Below are positions 16,324 to 24,149 of a DNA stretch of 64,000 bases, piece after piece. The notes below the pieces were generated by a model that searched no databases, was not told the DNA's origin, and saw only the letters and a list, made by a program, of their open reading frames with translations. The translations under genes were made by a program, and so were the position numbers. How positions within the stretch are numbered: position 1 is the first letter of the stretch; each line of letters begins with the position of its first letter. The stretch is from G965227875 sp965227875 (GTDB lineage: Bacteria; Pseudomonadota; Alphaproteobacteria; Rhizobiales; JAJFHC01), in the NCBI GenBank assembly GCA_965227875.1, contig OZ245783.1:1240001-1304000 (forward strand). Direction: 5' to 3'.

Positions 16324-16860
16324 TTATTCCGTCAGGTCCGTCTGTTCTTCGACGCCGCGGAGAAGCAGGATGAGATGCCCGGCGGAAAACAGGAAAACGA
16401 GTCCGCCGCAAATGGTGATGGGAAGGGCCCTCAGGCCCTCCGGCACGTGGATGAGCGGAATGAGCGAGCCCCACTTGAAGATCATCAACTCGTAGCTCGC
16501 CGTCATCATCACCAGTCCGAAAATGCCGAGAAACACATGGCTCACGAACGCGAAAGCGCGCCGGACCGGCGCGGGGCTCAGTTCCCGGAAGTAGGAGACG
16601 CCCAGATGCGTGTTTTCATGAATGCCGACGGCAGCGCCGAGAAAGGTGATGAGCACCACCAGCAGCAGGGAAACCTGTTCGACCCATGTCGGCGTCGCGT
16701 TGAGCACATATCGTCCATAGACCAGCCATCCGAAGATCACCGTGAGGACGACGAGCGCGACGCCGGTCAGGACCTTGCATATCAGGGCAAGTCCGTCGAG
16801 CAGTCTGAAGAAGAGACCTGCCTGGGCAGGTTTGGGGGTGGCACCCGTCTGTGTCGCCAT
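16324..16860 (-). CDS. dctQ: TRAP transporter small permease (DctQ), hexuronate module
   Basis: 178-residue membrane protein with four hydrophobic segments. WVEQVSLLLVVLITFLGAAVG near residue 59-79 and the following TH-LGVSYF segment match the conserved second helix and loop of DctQ. An N-terminal extension of ~20 residues precedes the first helix. It is separated from dctP by a strong hairpin that may lower its expression relative to the binding protein. Confidence 0.9.
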   Translation of the reverse strand: MATQTGATPKPAQAGLFFRLLDGLALICKVLTGVALVVLTVIFGWLVYGRYVLNATPTWVEQVSLLLVVLITFLGAAVGIHENTHLGVSYFRELSPAPVRRAFAFVSHVFLGIFGLVMMTASYELMIFKWGSLIPLIHVPEGLRALPITICGGLVFLFSAGHLILLLRGVEEQTDLTE

Positions 16861-16943
16861 CTCGCATTGCCGCCTGTTGTGCCGCCAGGCGGATCACGCC
16901 GTGGCTCCCGGTCTGCGCCCGCACGCATTCCGGCCATTGTACG

Positions 16944-16972
16944 GGCCGGCGCTTCGATGTGAAGCGCCGGCC
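16944..16972 (-). other. Intercistronic stem-loop between dctP and dctQ
   Basis: Perfect 12-base arms at 16944-16955 and 16961-16972 with a five-base loop, placed 15 bases after the dctP stop and ~80 before dctQ. There is no T-run, so it is more likely an mRNA-stabilising element that keeps dctP mRNA abundant than a full terminator. This is a known layout for binding-protein operons; the function here is inferred. Confidence 0.7.
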
Positions 16973-16987
16973 GCGTCCATCACTCGC

Positions 16988-17974
16988 TCATTCGGTCTTC
17001 TGGATGAGCTCGACCAGCGGCACGAGGTCGGCGTTGTCGGAGAGGTACTTGTCGTACACCGTCTTCATCGCATCCTGGAAGGCCGACTTGTCCGGGATAT
17101 CGTTGAACTTGACGCCGGCCGCCATCACCTTCTCGCGGCTCGCCTTGGCGCGTTCGCTCCAGAGCTGGCGCTGCATTTCAGCCGATTCCCGGGCCGCGGA
17201 CTTCACGAGGGCCTTGTCTTCGTCGGACAGGGCTTCGTAGACCTTGGCATTGATGCAGACACATTCAGGAATGATGAGGTGCTGCGAGAGGGAGTAGTAC
17301 CCCGCAACCTCGAAATGTCCGGTCGACTCGTAGGACGGCCAGTTGTTTTCCGCACCGTCCACCACACCGGTCTTGAGCGACTGATAGACTTCCGAGAAGG
17401 CCATCGGCGACGGATTGCCGCCGAGCGCGGCAATCATGCCGGAATAGAGGTCGTTGTTCATGACCCGCACCTTCATGCCCTGAACGTCTTCGGGTTTCAT
17501 GATGGGCTTCTTGGTATTGTAGAAGGACCGCGCACCGGAATCGTACCAGGCAAGCGCGATGAGGCCTTTCTTGGCCATGCCTTCGGAAATCATGTCGCCG
17601 GCCTTGCCGTCGAGCGCGCGGTGCATGTGTCCCATGTCCTTGAAGATGAAGGGCAGGGAAACGACGTTGGCCTCCGGTGCGATCGGGCCGATCGGACCGA
17701 GATTGAAGTTGCCGATCTCAAGGGCGCCGACACGCACCTGCTCGATGGCGTCGGGCTGGCTGCCGAGAACGCCGGAATGGAACATCTTCAGCGTGATCTT
17801 CCCGCCGGACTTCTCCTTGAGGATTTCCGCGAACTTGTCCATGGCCACCGTGTTCGGATAGCCTTCCTTGTGAATGTTCCAGCCCTTCCACTCGGCGCTC
17901 ACCGCAGTGGTTGCCAACGCCAGCCCGGCGGCGGCCGTCAGCACGAAGAGCGATTTCAGGGACCTGTGTTTCAT
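16988..17974 (-). CDS. dctP: TRAP transporter periplasmic binding protein (DctP), hexuronate module
   Basis: 328-residue solute-binding protein with an N-terminal signal peptide (KHRSLKSLFVLTAAAGLALATT, cut near VSA-EW). MKPEDVQGMKVRVMNNDLY near residue 150-165 contains the conserved arginine, and VVDGAENNWPSYEST near residue 207 is the DctP hinge/ligand region typical of sugar-acid binding members. It is first in the operon dctPQM-udh and is divergent from the GntR gene. Pairing with udh makes galacturonate or glucuronate the probable ligand. Confidence 0.92.
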   Translation of the reverse strand: MKHRSLKSLFVLTAAAGLALATTAVSAEWKGWNIHKEGYPNTVAMDKFAEILKEKSGGKITLKMFHSGVLGSQPDAIEQVRVGALEIGNFNLGPIGPIAPEANVVSLPFIFKDMGHMHRALDGKAGDMISEGMAKKGLIALAWYDSGARSFYNTKKPIMKPEDVQGMKVRVMNNDLYSGMIAALGGNPSPMAFSEVYQSLKTGVVDGAENNWPSYESTGHFEVAGYYSLSQHLIIPECVCINAKVYEALSDEDKALVKSAARESAEMQRQLWSERAKASREKVMAAGVKFNDIPDKSAFQDAMKTVYDKYLSDNADLVPLVELIQKTE

Positions 17975-18027
17975 ATGTTCCTCCCAGGTTGCTGGCCGGT
18001 ATGGCCGGTTCAGTTATTATTGAAGTT

Positions 18028-18070
18028 ATCATACAAGCAATTTTATTTGTATGGCAAGTGGGCATACAAC
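18028..18070. promoter_or_regulatory. CATACAA/TTGTATG operator between divergent TRAP-udh and gntR
   Basis: CATACAA at 18030-18036 and TTGTATG at 18047-18053 form an inverted repeat with a 10-base centre; a further CATACAA follows at 18063-18069 with TTGTTAC beside it. The block is AT-rich in a high-GC background and lies in the 152-base gap between dctP and the regulator. The related ATCATAC element also occurs before kdgD, so one regulator probably controls both arms. Confidence 0.68.
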
Positions 18071-18126
18071 TTGTTACAGTGGTTGCATTCGATCAGCAGC
18101 CGCCCGGCCAATCAGAAGGATTTTTC

Positions 18127-18867
18127 ATGGCGACCAGAGCCCAACCGACCGGGGAACGGCAGGCGGCCGGCAACCTGACAGACCGGGTTGCCGGCGCGCT
18201 GCGCCGGAAGATCTCCGAAGGGGGATTGCAGGCCGGCGATCGCCTGCCCACCGAGCGGGAACTGATCGAGGAGTTCAACGTCTCAAGGACCGTGGTGCGC
18301 GAAGCCCTGTCGCGGCTGAGTGCCGAAGGGCTGGTCGAGTCGCGGCGCGGCGCCGGTGTGTTTCTTCGCCAGGCCTCGCCCGACCATACAGTCCCGGACC
18401 TGCGTCCCGGCCCCACCGACAAGATCTCCGAGATCCTTGAAATCCTGGAACTGAGGGCTGCTGTCGAGGTCGAGGCATCCGGCCTTGCCGCGCAACGCAG
18501 GACGTTCAGCCAGGAAGCGAAAATCCGGGAAGCCTACGATGCCATAACGCAGAGCATCGACAACAACGAGATCGCCGAAAGACAGGACTACGAGTTTCAC
18601 CTCGCCATCGCGGAGGCCACCGGCAACAAGCTCTTCGTCGAATTCCTCGAGTTCCTCGGCAAGCGCACCATCCCCCGCAGCCAGCTCATGCAGGACAATG
18701 TCGAGCAGTCCGAGCGCGTCCGGCAGGTGCGCGAGATCCACACCGAGCATCTCGAGATCCTGCGCGCGATTTCCGCCCAGGACGTGAACTCGGCCCGGGA
18801 AGCCATGCGCAAGCACCTGGTGGGCAGCCGGGAACGCTACCGCAGCCTGATCCACAGGGAGCCGTGA
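18127..18867 (+). CDS. GntR family (FCD) regulator of the hexuronate module
   Basis: 246-residue regulator. The wHTH is residues ~20-75 with LPTERELIEEFNVSRTVVRE, and the FCD domain spans ~95-240 with the Asp/His metal-type residues in DYEFHLAIAEATGNKLF near residue 160 and EIHTEHLEILRAI near 205. It resembles the UxuR/ExuR-like group that senses sugar acids. The ATG chosen sits just after AGAAGGA; an open frame further upstream overlaps the operators. It is divergent from dctP and upstream of kdgD. Confidence 0.9.
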   Translation: MATRAQPTGERQAAGNLTDRVAGALRRKISEGGLQAGDRLPTERELIEEFNVSRTVVREALSRLSAEGLVESRRGAGVFLRQASPDHTVPDLRPGPTDKISEILEILELRAAVEVEASGLAAQRRTFSQEAKIREAYDAITQSIDNNEIAERQDYEFHLAIAEATGNKLFVEFLEFLGKRTIPRSQLMQDNVEQSERVRQVREIHTEHLEILRAISAQDVNSAREAMRKHLVGSRERYRSLIHREP

Positions 18868-18907
18868 CACGAGGACGCCGGCCGCCGCGTTCCGGAACGG
18901 CAAAGTG

Positions 18908-18935
18908 ATCATACTTATTCATCCAGAAATCATAC
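18908..18935 (+). promoter_or_regulatory. Paired ATCATAC elements upstream of kdgD
   Basis: ATCATAC occurs at 18908-18914 and 18929-18935, 21 bases apart (two helical turns), and again at 18028-18034 before gntR. The pair lies ~40 bases upstream of the kdgD start in a 103-base gap. It is likely a binding site for the GntR protein encoded just before it. Confidence 0.55.
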
Positions 18936-18970
18936 ATCACACGGACCGAACCAGAGGAAAGCAGACATAG

Positions 18971-19906
18971 ATGCGCCATCCGGAAGAACTCAAGAAAACG
19001 CTGGGGTCGGGCCTCCTGTCCTTTCCCGTCACCCATTTCGACGGATCGGGGGCGTTCGACCGCGGCAACTACATGGATCACGTGGCCTGGCTGAGCGGCT
19101 ATGACGCGGCCGGTCTCTTCGCGGCCGGGGGTACGGGCGAATTCTTCTCCCTGACGCCCGCGGAAGTGATCGAGGTCCTTTCGGCCGCCAAGGCCGCCGC
19201 CGGCGACACCCCGGTGGTGTGCGGGTGCGGCTACGGCACCGCCATGGCGGTGGACATGGCGAAGGCGGCGGAAGCGGCCGGCGCGGACGGCATCCTGCTC
19301 CTGCCGCACTACCTGATCGGCGCGACGCAGGAAGGCCTGGTGGCCCATGTCCGCGCGGTCTGCAGCGCGGTGTCCATCGGGGTCATCGTCTACAATCGCG
19401 ACAACCTCGTGCTCAACGCCGATTCGCTTGTCCGGCTCACCGGCGAGTTCGACAATCTGGTGGGCTTCAAGGACGGCTCCGGCAAGGTGGACCTGGTGAC
19501 CGAGATCGCCACCCGCCTTGGCGACCGTCTCGTCTATATCGGGGGCATGCCCACCGCCGAGCTTTTCGCGGACGCCTATGCGGGCGCCGGCATGACGACC
19601 TATTCGTCCGCCGTCTTCAACTTCATTCCCGAGGCCGCCCAGACCTTCTACAGGGCGCACCGCGCTGGCGACCGGGCGGTCACCGACGATCTGCTCAAGC
19701 GGTTCTTCTACCCCTATGCGGCAATCCGCGACCGGGCGGCCGGATACGCCGTTTCGATCGTCAAGGCAGGGCTTAGGTCCATCGGTCGCGACGCAGGGCC
19801 CGTCCGGCCCCCGCTGACAGACCTGACCGCGCAGGAACAGGAAATCCTCGACAGGCTCGTGTCGACCGTCGCGCCGGCACAGGACCGGGAGGCGGTCGCC
19901 CAATGA
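18971..19906 (+). CDS. kdgD: 5-dehydro-4-deoxyglucarate dehydratase
   Basis: 311-residue class I aldolase-fold enzyme that dehydrates and decarboxylates 5-keto-4-deoxyglucarate to 2-oxoglutarate semialdehyde. The Schiff-base lysine is Lys167 in VGFKDGSG, the catalytic Tyr151 is in VYNRDN, and GGTGEFFSL near residue 53 is the carboxylate-binding loop with the Phe-Phe characteristic of KdgD rather than DapA. AGGAAA precedes the start. Its stop overlaps the isomerase start (ATGA). No semialdehyde dehydrogenase gene is seen nearby. Confidence 0.93.
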   Translation: MRHPEELKKTLGSGLLSFPVTHFDGSGAFDRGNYMDHVAWLSGYDAAGLFAAGGTGEFFSLTPAEVIEVLSAAKAAAGDTPVVCGCGYGTAMAVDMAKAAEAAGADGILLLPHYLIGATQEGLVAHVRAVCSAVSIGVIVYNRDNLVLNADSLVRLTGEFDNLVGFKDGSGKVDLVTEIATRLGDRLVYIGGMPTAELFADAYAGAGMTTYSSAVFNFIPEAAQTFYRAHRAGDRAVTDDLLKRFFYPYAAIRDRAAGYAVSIVKAGLRSIGRDAGPVRPPLTDLTAQEQEILDRLVSTVAPAQDREAVAQ

Positions 19907-20775
19907 CCGGACCCGCGTCCCCCGTCGATCCAGTCGAAAACCTCGCCGGCAAACCGCCGCGGCGCAGGGCGCCGGCCGGGACCGTCGACACCCACATGCA
20001 TGTCTTCGAACCCGGCTTTCCGATCCATTCCAAGGAACCGCCGGTGCCGGACGTCAGTTCGCTGGCCGACTATCGCAAGCTTCAGCACCGCCTCGGCATG
20101 GACCGCGCCGTCATCGTGCAGCCCAATGCCTATGGCCGCGACAACGCCTGCCTGGAACACGCCTTGAAGGAAATGGGAGATGCCGCAAGGGGCATCGCGG
20201 CGGTCCCTCCGGACACGCCGGAAGCGGAGCTCGAGCGCCTCCACGGCCTGGGCGTTCGCGGTGCGCGCATCATGGATTTCGGGAACGGTGCGGTGTCCAG
20301 CGAACATGCCGCCGCGGTGGCCGACCTCATCGCCCCTCTCGGCTGGCACATCATCGTGCAATTCGACGGCGGACAGATGGAGGCCTATGAAGACAAACTC
20401 CGGGCCCTCACCCATCCCTACGTCATCGATCACGCGGGCAAGTTCCTCGAGCCCGTGGCGACGGACAGCCGCGCGTTCGCCAGCTTCCTTCGGCTGATCG
20501 ATCGCGGAAACTGCCACGTGAAGATATCCGCGTGCTACGAGACCTCGCGCGTCGGCGCACCCGGCTATGACGATGTCGGCACGATTTCCCGCGCGCTCAT
20601 CGCCCACGCGCCCGAGCGCATGCTGTGGGCCAGCAACTGGCCGCACGTCAGTGCCACGGCGGAAGGTTACCCGGACGATGCGGTCCTGCTCGACCGGTTC
20701 CACGAGTGGGCCGGCGACGAAAGGACGGCAAACACCATCCTGGTCGACACGCCTGCCCGGCTCTACGGTTTCTGA
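19903..20775 (+). CDS. gli: Amidohydrolase-family D-galactarolactone isomerase
   Basis: 290-residue amidohydrolase (COG3618) with TVDTHMHVFEP near residue 27-37 carrying the His-x-His metal motif, VIDHAGKF near residue 174, and ASNWPHVS near residue 243 with the distal Asn/Asp position. The Agrobacterium enzyme GLI isomerises D-galactaro-1,4-lactone to the 1,5-lactone or related form; related members hydrolyse 2-pyrone-4,6-dicarboxylate. Coupling to kdgD and proximity to udh favour the lactone role. Note that a pyrone-dicarboxylate hydrolase (LigI) would also be useful to the aromatic operon, so that alternative is not excluded. Confidence 0.78.
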   Translation: MTGPASPVDPVENLAGKPPRRRAPAGTVDTHMHVFEPGFPIHSKEPPVPDVSSLADYRKLQHRLGMDRAVIVQPNAYGRDNACLEHALKEMGDAARGIAAVPPDTPEAELERLHGLGVRGARIMDFGNGAVSSEHAAAVADLIAPLGWHIIVQFDGGQMEAYEDKLRALTHPYVIDHAGKFLEPVATDSRAFASFLRLIDRGNCHVKISACYETSRVGAPGYDDVGTISRALIAHAPERMLWASNWPHVSATAEGYPDDAVLLDRFHEWAGDERTANTILVDTPARLYGF

Positions 20776-20782
20776 GGCGCGC

Positions 20783-20822
20783 GTTTCGCATCGAACCGGT
20801 TCAGCCGGTTTGCATGCGAAAC
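20783..20822. terminator. Nested inverted repeat between convergent gli and GNAT genes
   Basis: Outer arms GTTTCGCAT (20783-20791) and ATGCGAAAC (20814-20822) enclose inner arms AACCGG and CCGGTT. The structure lies eight bases after the gli stop and overlaps the last codons of the acetyltransferase gene on the other strand. It has no long T-run in either direction, so a bidirectional terminator is plausible but not certain. Confidence 0.45.
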
Positions 20823-21286
20823 TTCAGGAAACGGCGGCCATCGAAATCGGCTTCGCCCGCCGGTTCCGCACCCAACCGCGCGAGCGCCCCCAGGTGCCTG
20901 CGCGATGGCGGCAGGAGGAAGGTCACGCAGGCGATACGGTCATCGGCCCGGGCGAAAGCGAGCGCCTTCCTGGTGATCCGGAGACCGAGCCCGAAACTGC
21001 CCGGCCTGAGCACCAGACCATAGTCCCACGCGTCATCCTCTTTCTCGAAACCGCCCCATCCCGCGTAGACCCTGCCCTCGAGGATCGCCCAGTGCCCCAA
21101 CCCGTCGCGGCGCCATCGTTCCTCCTTGGTCTCCACGAACTCTTCGCACCTTTTCAGGTCCCAGTCCCCGGTCGCCAGCGGCATATGCTCGGTGACCCTG
21201 GGGTCCGACATGTGCTCGGAGATTTCCCCCGGGAACACATCGGTCAGCCGCACGAATGAGATTTCGGTCCCGGACTTGCCCTTCAA
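20801..21286 (-). CDS. GNAT-type N-acetyltransferase
   Basis: 161-residue acetyltransferase of the RimJ/ribosomal-type GNAT group, transferring acetyl from acetyl-CoA to an amine. The family shows in MSDPRVTEHMPLATGDW near residue 26, GHWAILEGRVYAGWGGF with the central strand, and a degenerate CoA loop. No ATG is available in a sensible place; the best start is TTG at 21286 with AGGAA upstream, giving 161 residues, while an earlier TTG at 21343 gives 180. The target is unknown. It is transcribed alone, convergent with gli. Confidence 0.75.
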   Translation of the reverse strand: MKGKSGTEISFVRLTDVFPGEISEHMSDPRVTEHMPLATGDWDLKRCEEFVETKEERWRRDGLGHWAILEGRVYAGWGGFEKEDDAWDYGLVLRPGSFGLGLRITRKALAFARADDRIACVTFLLPPSRRHLGALARLGAEPAGEADFDGRRFLKFRMQTG

Positions 21287-21435
21287 TTTCGCGTTCCTGA
21301 ATGATGGTCCCGGCGCCGCATGGATTGACCGGCCCCTAAACAATGGTCCTGTTTGCGCGAAAACAAAGCGCGCGCCACACGGCTGATATCTGATGGTCGT
21401 TCAATCGCACGGCAAGAGGTGAAGGAGCAATCAGG

Positions 21436-22653
21436 ATGAATGCCGAAAATGCCGCGGACGGCCAACGGCGCGGCGGCATACCGCGCGGCATCGCGACGCG
21501 AGGACCCGCAATACTGTCCTACGGTTTCCGGCCGTTCTTTCTGGCCGCCGGTGTGTGGGCGATCGTCTCCATGCTCGCCTGGCTCGGCACCGTCGCCCAC
21601 GGCTGGCCGCTTGGCGGCGCGTACGGCGCGCTCAACTGGCACGCACACGAACTGCTCATCGGTTATACCAGCGCGGCCCTTGCCGGCTTCATGCTGACCG
21701 CCATCCCGAACTGGACCGGACGCCTGCCGGTGTCCGGGACGCCTCTCGGTCTTCTTGCCATCGTCTGGCTGGCGGGCCGGGTGGCGATGGCGGCGCCCGA
21801 CACGATCGGCCTCGTGACGGCGGTATCGATCGATGCGGCCTTCTTTCCCCTGCTCGGCCTGATCGCCGCGCGGGAGATCGTCGCGGGCCGCAACTGGCGG
21901 AACCTGCATATCCTCGTCGCGCTCGCGCTGCTGACCGGGGCGAACATTTGGTTCCACGTGGCCGCACTCACCGATGGCGACACTTCCTACGCCTACCGGG
22001 CGCTCACGTCGGTCTGGATCATGCTGATCTCGCTCATCGGCGGCCGGCTCGCGGTGAGCTTCACGCGCAACTGGCTGGTGCGCCAGGGCACCGTCACCCT
22101 ACCCGCCTCGCCCGGCCTCTTCGACCGGATCGCCCTTGCGTCTTCCGCGGCAGCCCTTCTTTTTTGGATCGTGAGCCCGGAAGGTTCCATGACGGGTCTG
22201 GTGTGCCTCACGGCAGCGGCGATACACGCGGTCCGGCTCATCCGCTGGCGCGGCTGGCACGCATGGCGCGAACCGCTGGTTCTCGTGCTGCATGTCGCCT
22301 ATGCCTTCATACCGCTTGGCTTTGCCGTCGTCGGCGCGGCGGCGTTCGGGGTGCTGGGGCAGACATCCGCGCTCCATGTCCTCACCGTTGGCGCCATCGC
22401 CAACATGACGTTCGCGGTGATGACACGGGCAACGCGTGGCCATACGGGACGTCCGCTCACGGCAGGTCCGATGACGACCCTCGCTTACGCCACACTGGTG
22501 CTTGCCGCATTCCTGCGCCCCATGGCGGCCCTCTTCCCGGACTCCTACATGCTGACTATCAATCTCACGGGCGCCTTCTGGCTGCTTGCCTATATCCTCT
22601 TCGTCTGGGAGTACGCGCCCATGCTGGTTCTGCCGAAACCGGCAAAAGACTAG
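21436..22653 (+). CDS. nnrS: NnrS family heme-copper membrane protein
   Basis: 405-residue integral membrane protein with about 12 hydrophobic segments. NnrS proteins bind heme and copper and protect cells from nitric oxide stress. Family features include SYGFRPFFLAAGVWA near residue 30-44, LNWHAHELLIGY near residue 67-78 with the conserved His pair, TAIPNWTGRLPV near residue 93, and the MTRATRGHTGRPL motif near residue 333. AAGGAG precedes the ATG. I found no obvious FNR/NnrR-type box upstream. Confidence 0.93.
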   Translation: MNAENAADGQRRGGIPRGIATRGPAILSYGFRPFFLAAGVWAIVSMLAWLGTVAHGWPLGGAYGALNWHAHELLIGYTSAALAGFMLTAIPNWTGRLPVSGTPLGLLAIVWLAGRVAMAAPDTIGLVTAVSIDAAFFPLLGLIAAREIVAGRNWRNLHILVALALLTGANIWFHVAALTDGDTSYAYRALTSVWIMLISLIGGRLAVSFTRNWLVRQGTVTLPASPGLFDRIALASSAAALLFWIVSPEGSMTGLVCLTAAAIHAVRLIRWRGWHAWREPLVLVLHVAYAFIPLGFAVVGAAAFGVLGQTSALHVLTVGAIANMTFAVMTRATRGHTGRPLTAGPMTTLAYATLVLAAFLRPMAALFPDSYMLTINLTGAFWLLAYILFVWEYAPMLVLPKPAKD

Positions 22654-22852
22654 GCTCTCCGTCGCGCCAGATACCGGCCAACGGCGCGGCAAGCGCGCGG
22701 TAACCATCCGGAAAGGATGTCGCTGGCCGATCGCGCCGCAAAGCTTGCGCTCCGGCATCAGCCTCCCCACCTGACCCGAACACCGGAAGCGCCCACCCAG
22801 GCCAGCCGCGGCGCGGTCGGCGGGTGCCGCGTCGACCAGAGGAGTACGGAAC

Positions 22853-24145
22853 ATGGCTTCGAAAACGTCACGGACAACACTCGGATTCGCTGTGTTCGCC
22901 GGGCTCTTGGCGCTGAACGCCACGGCCGACGCGCGCCAGTCGAACGTGGAGATCGTCCTCGACGCGTCGGGATCGATGAACGGCCGGCTCGGGTCTGGCG
23001 AACGCAAGATCGATGCAGCGAAGCAGGCCGTGCGCACCTTCGTGTCGACCGTCGATCCGGACATAAGGCTCGCCCTGCGCGCCTATGGTCACCAGTCGCA
23101 CCGGTCGAAGAAGGACTGCCGGGACACCGGCCTGCTCGTTGATTTCGGTCCTGCCGGGAAAACTGCCGGCAATGTCGCCGATCGCGCATCCGGGCTCGCG
23201 GCGCAGGGATATACGCCGATCACCTATGTCCTCGGGCTCGCCGCGGACGACCTCAAGCCGACCGAAGGCTCGCATACGATCGTGCTCGTTTCCGACGGCA
23301 AGGAGACCTGCGAGGGTGACCCGTGCCTGCTGGCCCGAAAGCTCGCCGAGGCCGATGCCGACCTCGTCATCCACACGATCGGCTTCGGTGTCGATCCGAC
23401 CACCAGGAAACAGCTCGAATGCATCGCGCGCTTCGGCCGTGGCTCCTACTTCCCGGCTGACGGGATCGAGGCGTTGAGCGCATCTTTGACCCGAGCGGTG
23501 GTTACCGTACAGGCAGAACCCGTTCGCGAAGCCGCCGCCACGGAGGCTACCGCCAACGTCACCGGACAGCTTGAAATCGTCGGTGCGGACAAGCACGCGG
23601 TTCTGGATGCCGAGACCGGCGAGGAAGTGACCCGCATCAGTTACACAAAGACCGTCGAGAAGCTCGAGCCCGGCCTCTACAACGTGGTGTTCGACAACGG
23701 GCTCTGGAAAAGCGTCGAAGTCCGCGCCGGCGAAACCACGGTTCTCGAACCCGCGATACTGAGGATCGTCAACGGTTACAAGCACGACATCGTCGACCGG
23801 GAGACGGGCCTCGTGGTGAGCTCGGTCTCGAGCACGGCCGATGGCGGAAAGGCGGTTTTGGTGCCCGGCCGTTTCGATGTCCGTTTCGAGGATGCCGTGT
23901 GGACCGACGTCGTGCTCGAGGAAGGCCGCACCAGGGTACTGGCGGCCGCCCGGATCCGGATCAAGGGGGCCGGAATGAGCGGCGTCCCGATCCTCGACGC
24001 AAACGACCGCCAGGTCGCCAAGGTCCGGTCGACACGCGCCTATGCGGTGCTGCCGCCCGGAACCTACACCCTGGTTCTCAAGGACGGCAGCCGCAGGACG
24101 CTGGAACTGACGCAGGGCCGGACGATCGATGTCGACCTGAGGTAG
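22853..24145 (+). CDS. Exported von Willebrand factor A-domain protein with three C-terminal beta repeats
   Basis: 430-residue protein. A signal peptide covers residues 1-27 (cut near TADA-RQ). The vWA domain spans about 31-215 with the MIDAS motif Asp37-x-Ser39-x-Ser41 in DASGS, and two cysteine pairs (KKDC, TCEGDPC) that may be oxidised outside the cytoplasm. The C-terminal part contains three diverged repeats of ~60 residues, starting near LEIVGADKHAVLD, LRIVNGYKHDIVD and IRIKGAGMSGVPI; each ends in a Gly-x-Tyr/Phe-x-Val strand, like PEGA-type domains. It probably binds a ligand or surface partner in the periplasm. It converges with the next gene four bases away. Confidence 0.88.
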   Translation: MASKTSRTTLGFAVFAGLLALNATADARQSNVEIVLDASGSMNGRLGSGERKIDAAKQAVRTFVSTVDPDIRLALRAYGHQSHRSKKDCRDTGLLVDFGPAGKTAGNVADRASGLAAQGYTPITYVLGLAADDLKPTEGSHTIVLVSDGKETCEGDPCLLARKLAEADADLVIHTIGFGVDPTTRKQLECIARFGRGSYFPADGIEALSASLTRAVVTVQAEPVREAAATEATANVTGQLEIVGADKHAVLDAETGEEVTRISYTKTVEKLEPGLYNVVFDNGLWKSVEVRAGETTVLEPAILRIVNGYKHDIVDRETGLVVSSVSSTADGGKAVLVPGRFDVRFEDAVWTDVVLEEGRTRVLAAARIRIKGAGMSGVPILDANDRQVAKVRSTRAYAVLPPGTYTLVLKDGSRRTLELTQGRTIDVDLR

Positions 24146-24149
24146 GCGC

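Noticed and set aside
19903..20775. 2-pyrone-4,6-dicarboxylate hydrolase (LigI) belonging to the aromatic pathway
   Set aside because: Same family, but it is coupled to kdgD, far from the aromatic operon, and no LigC/LigAB is present; the galactarolactone isomerase role fits better.
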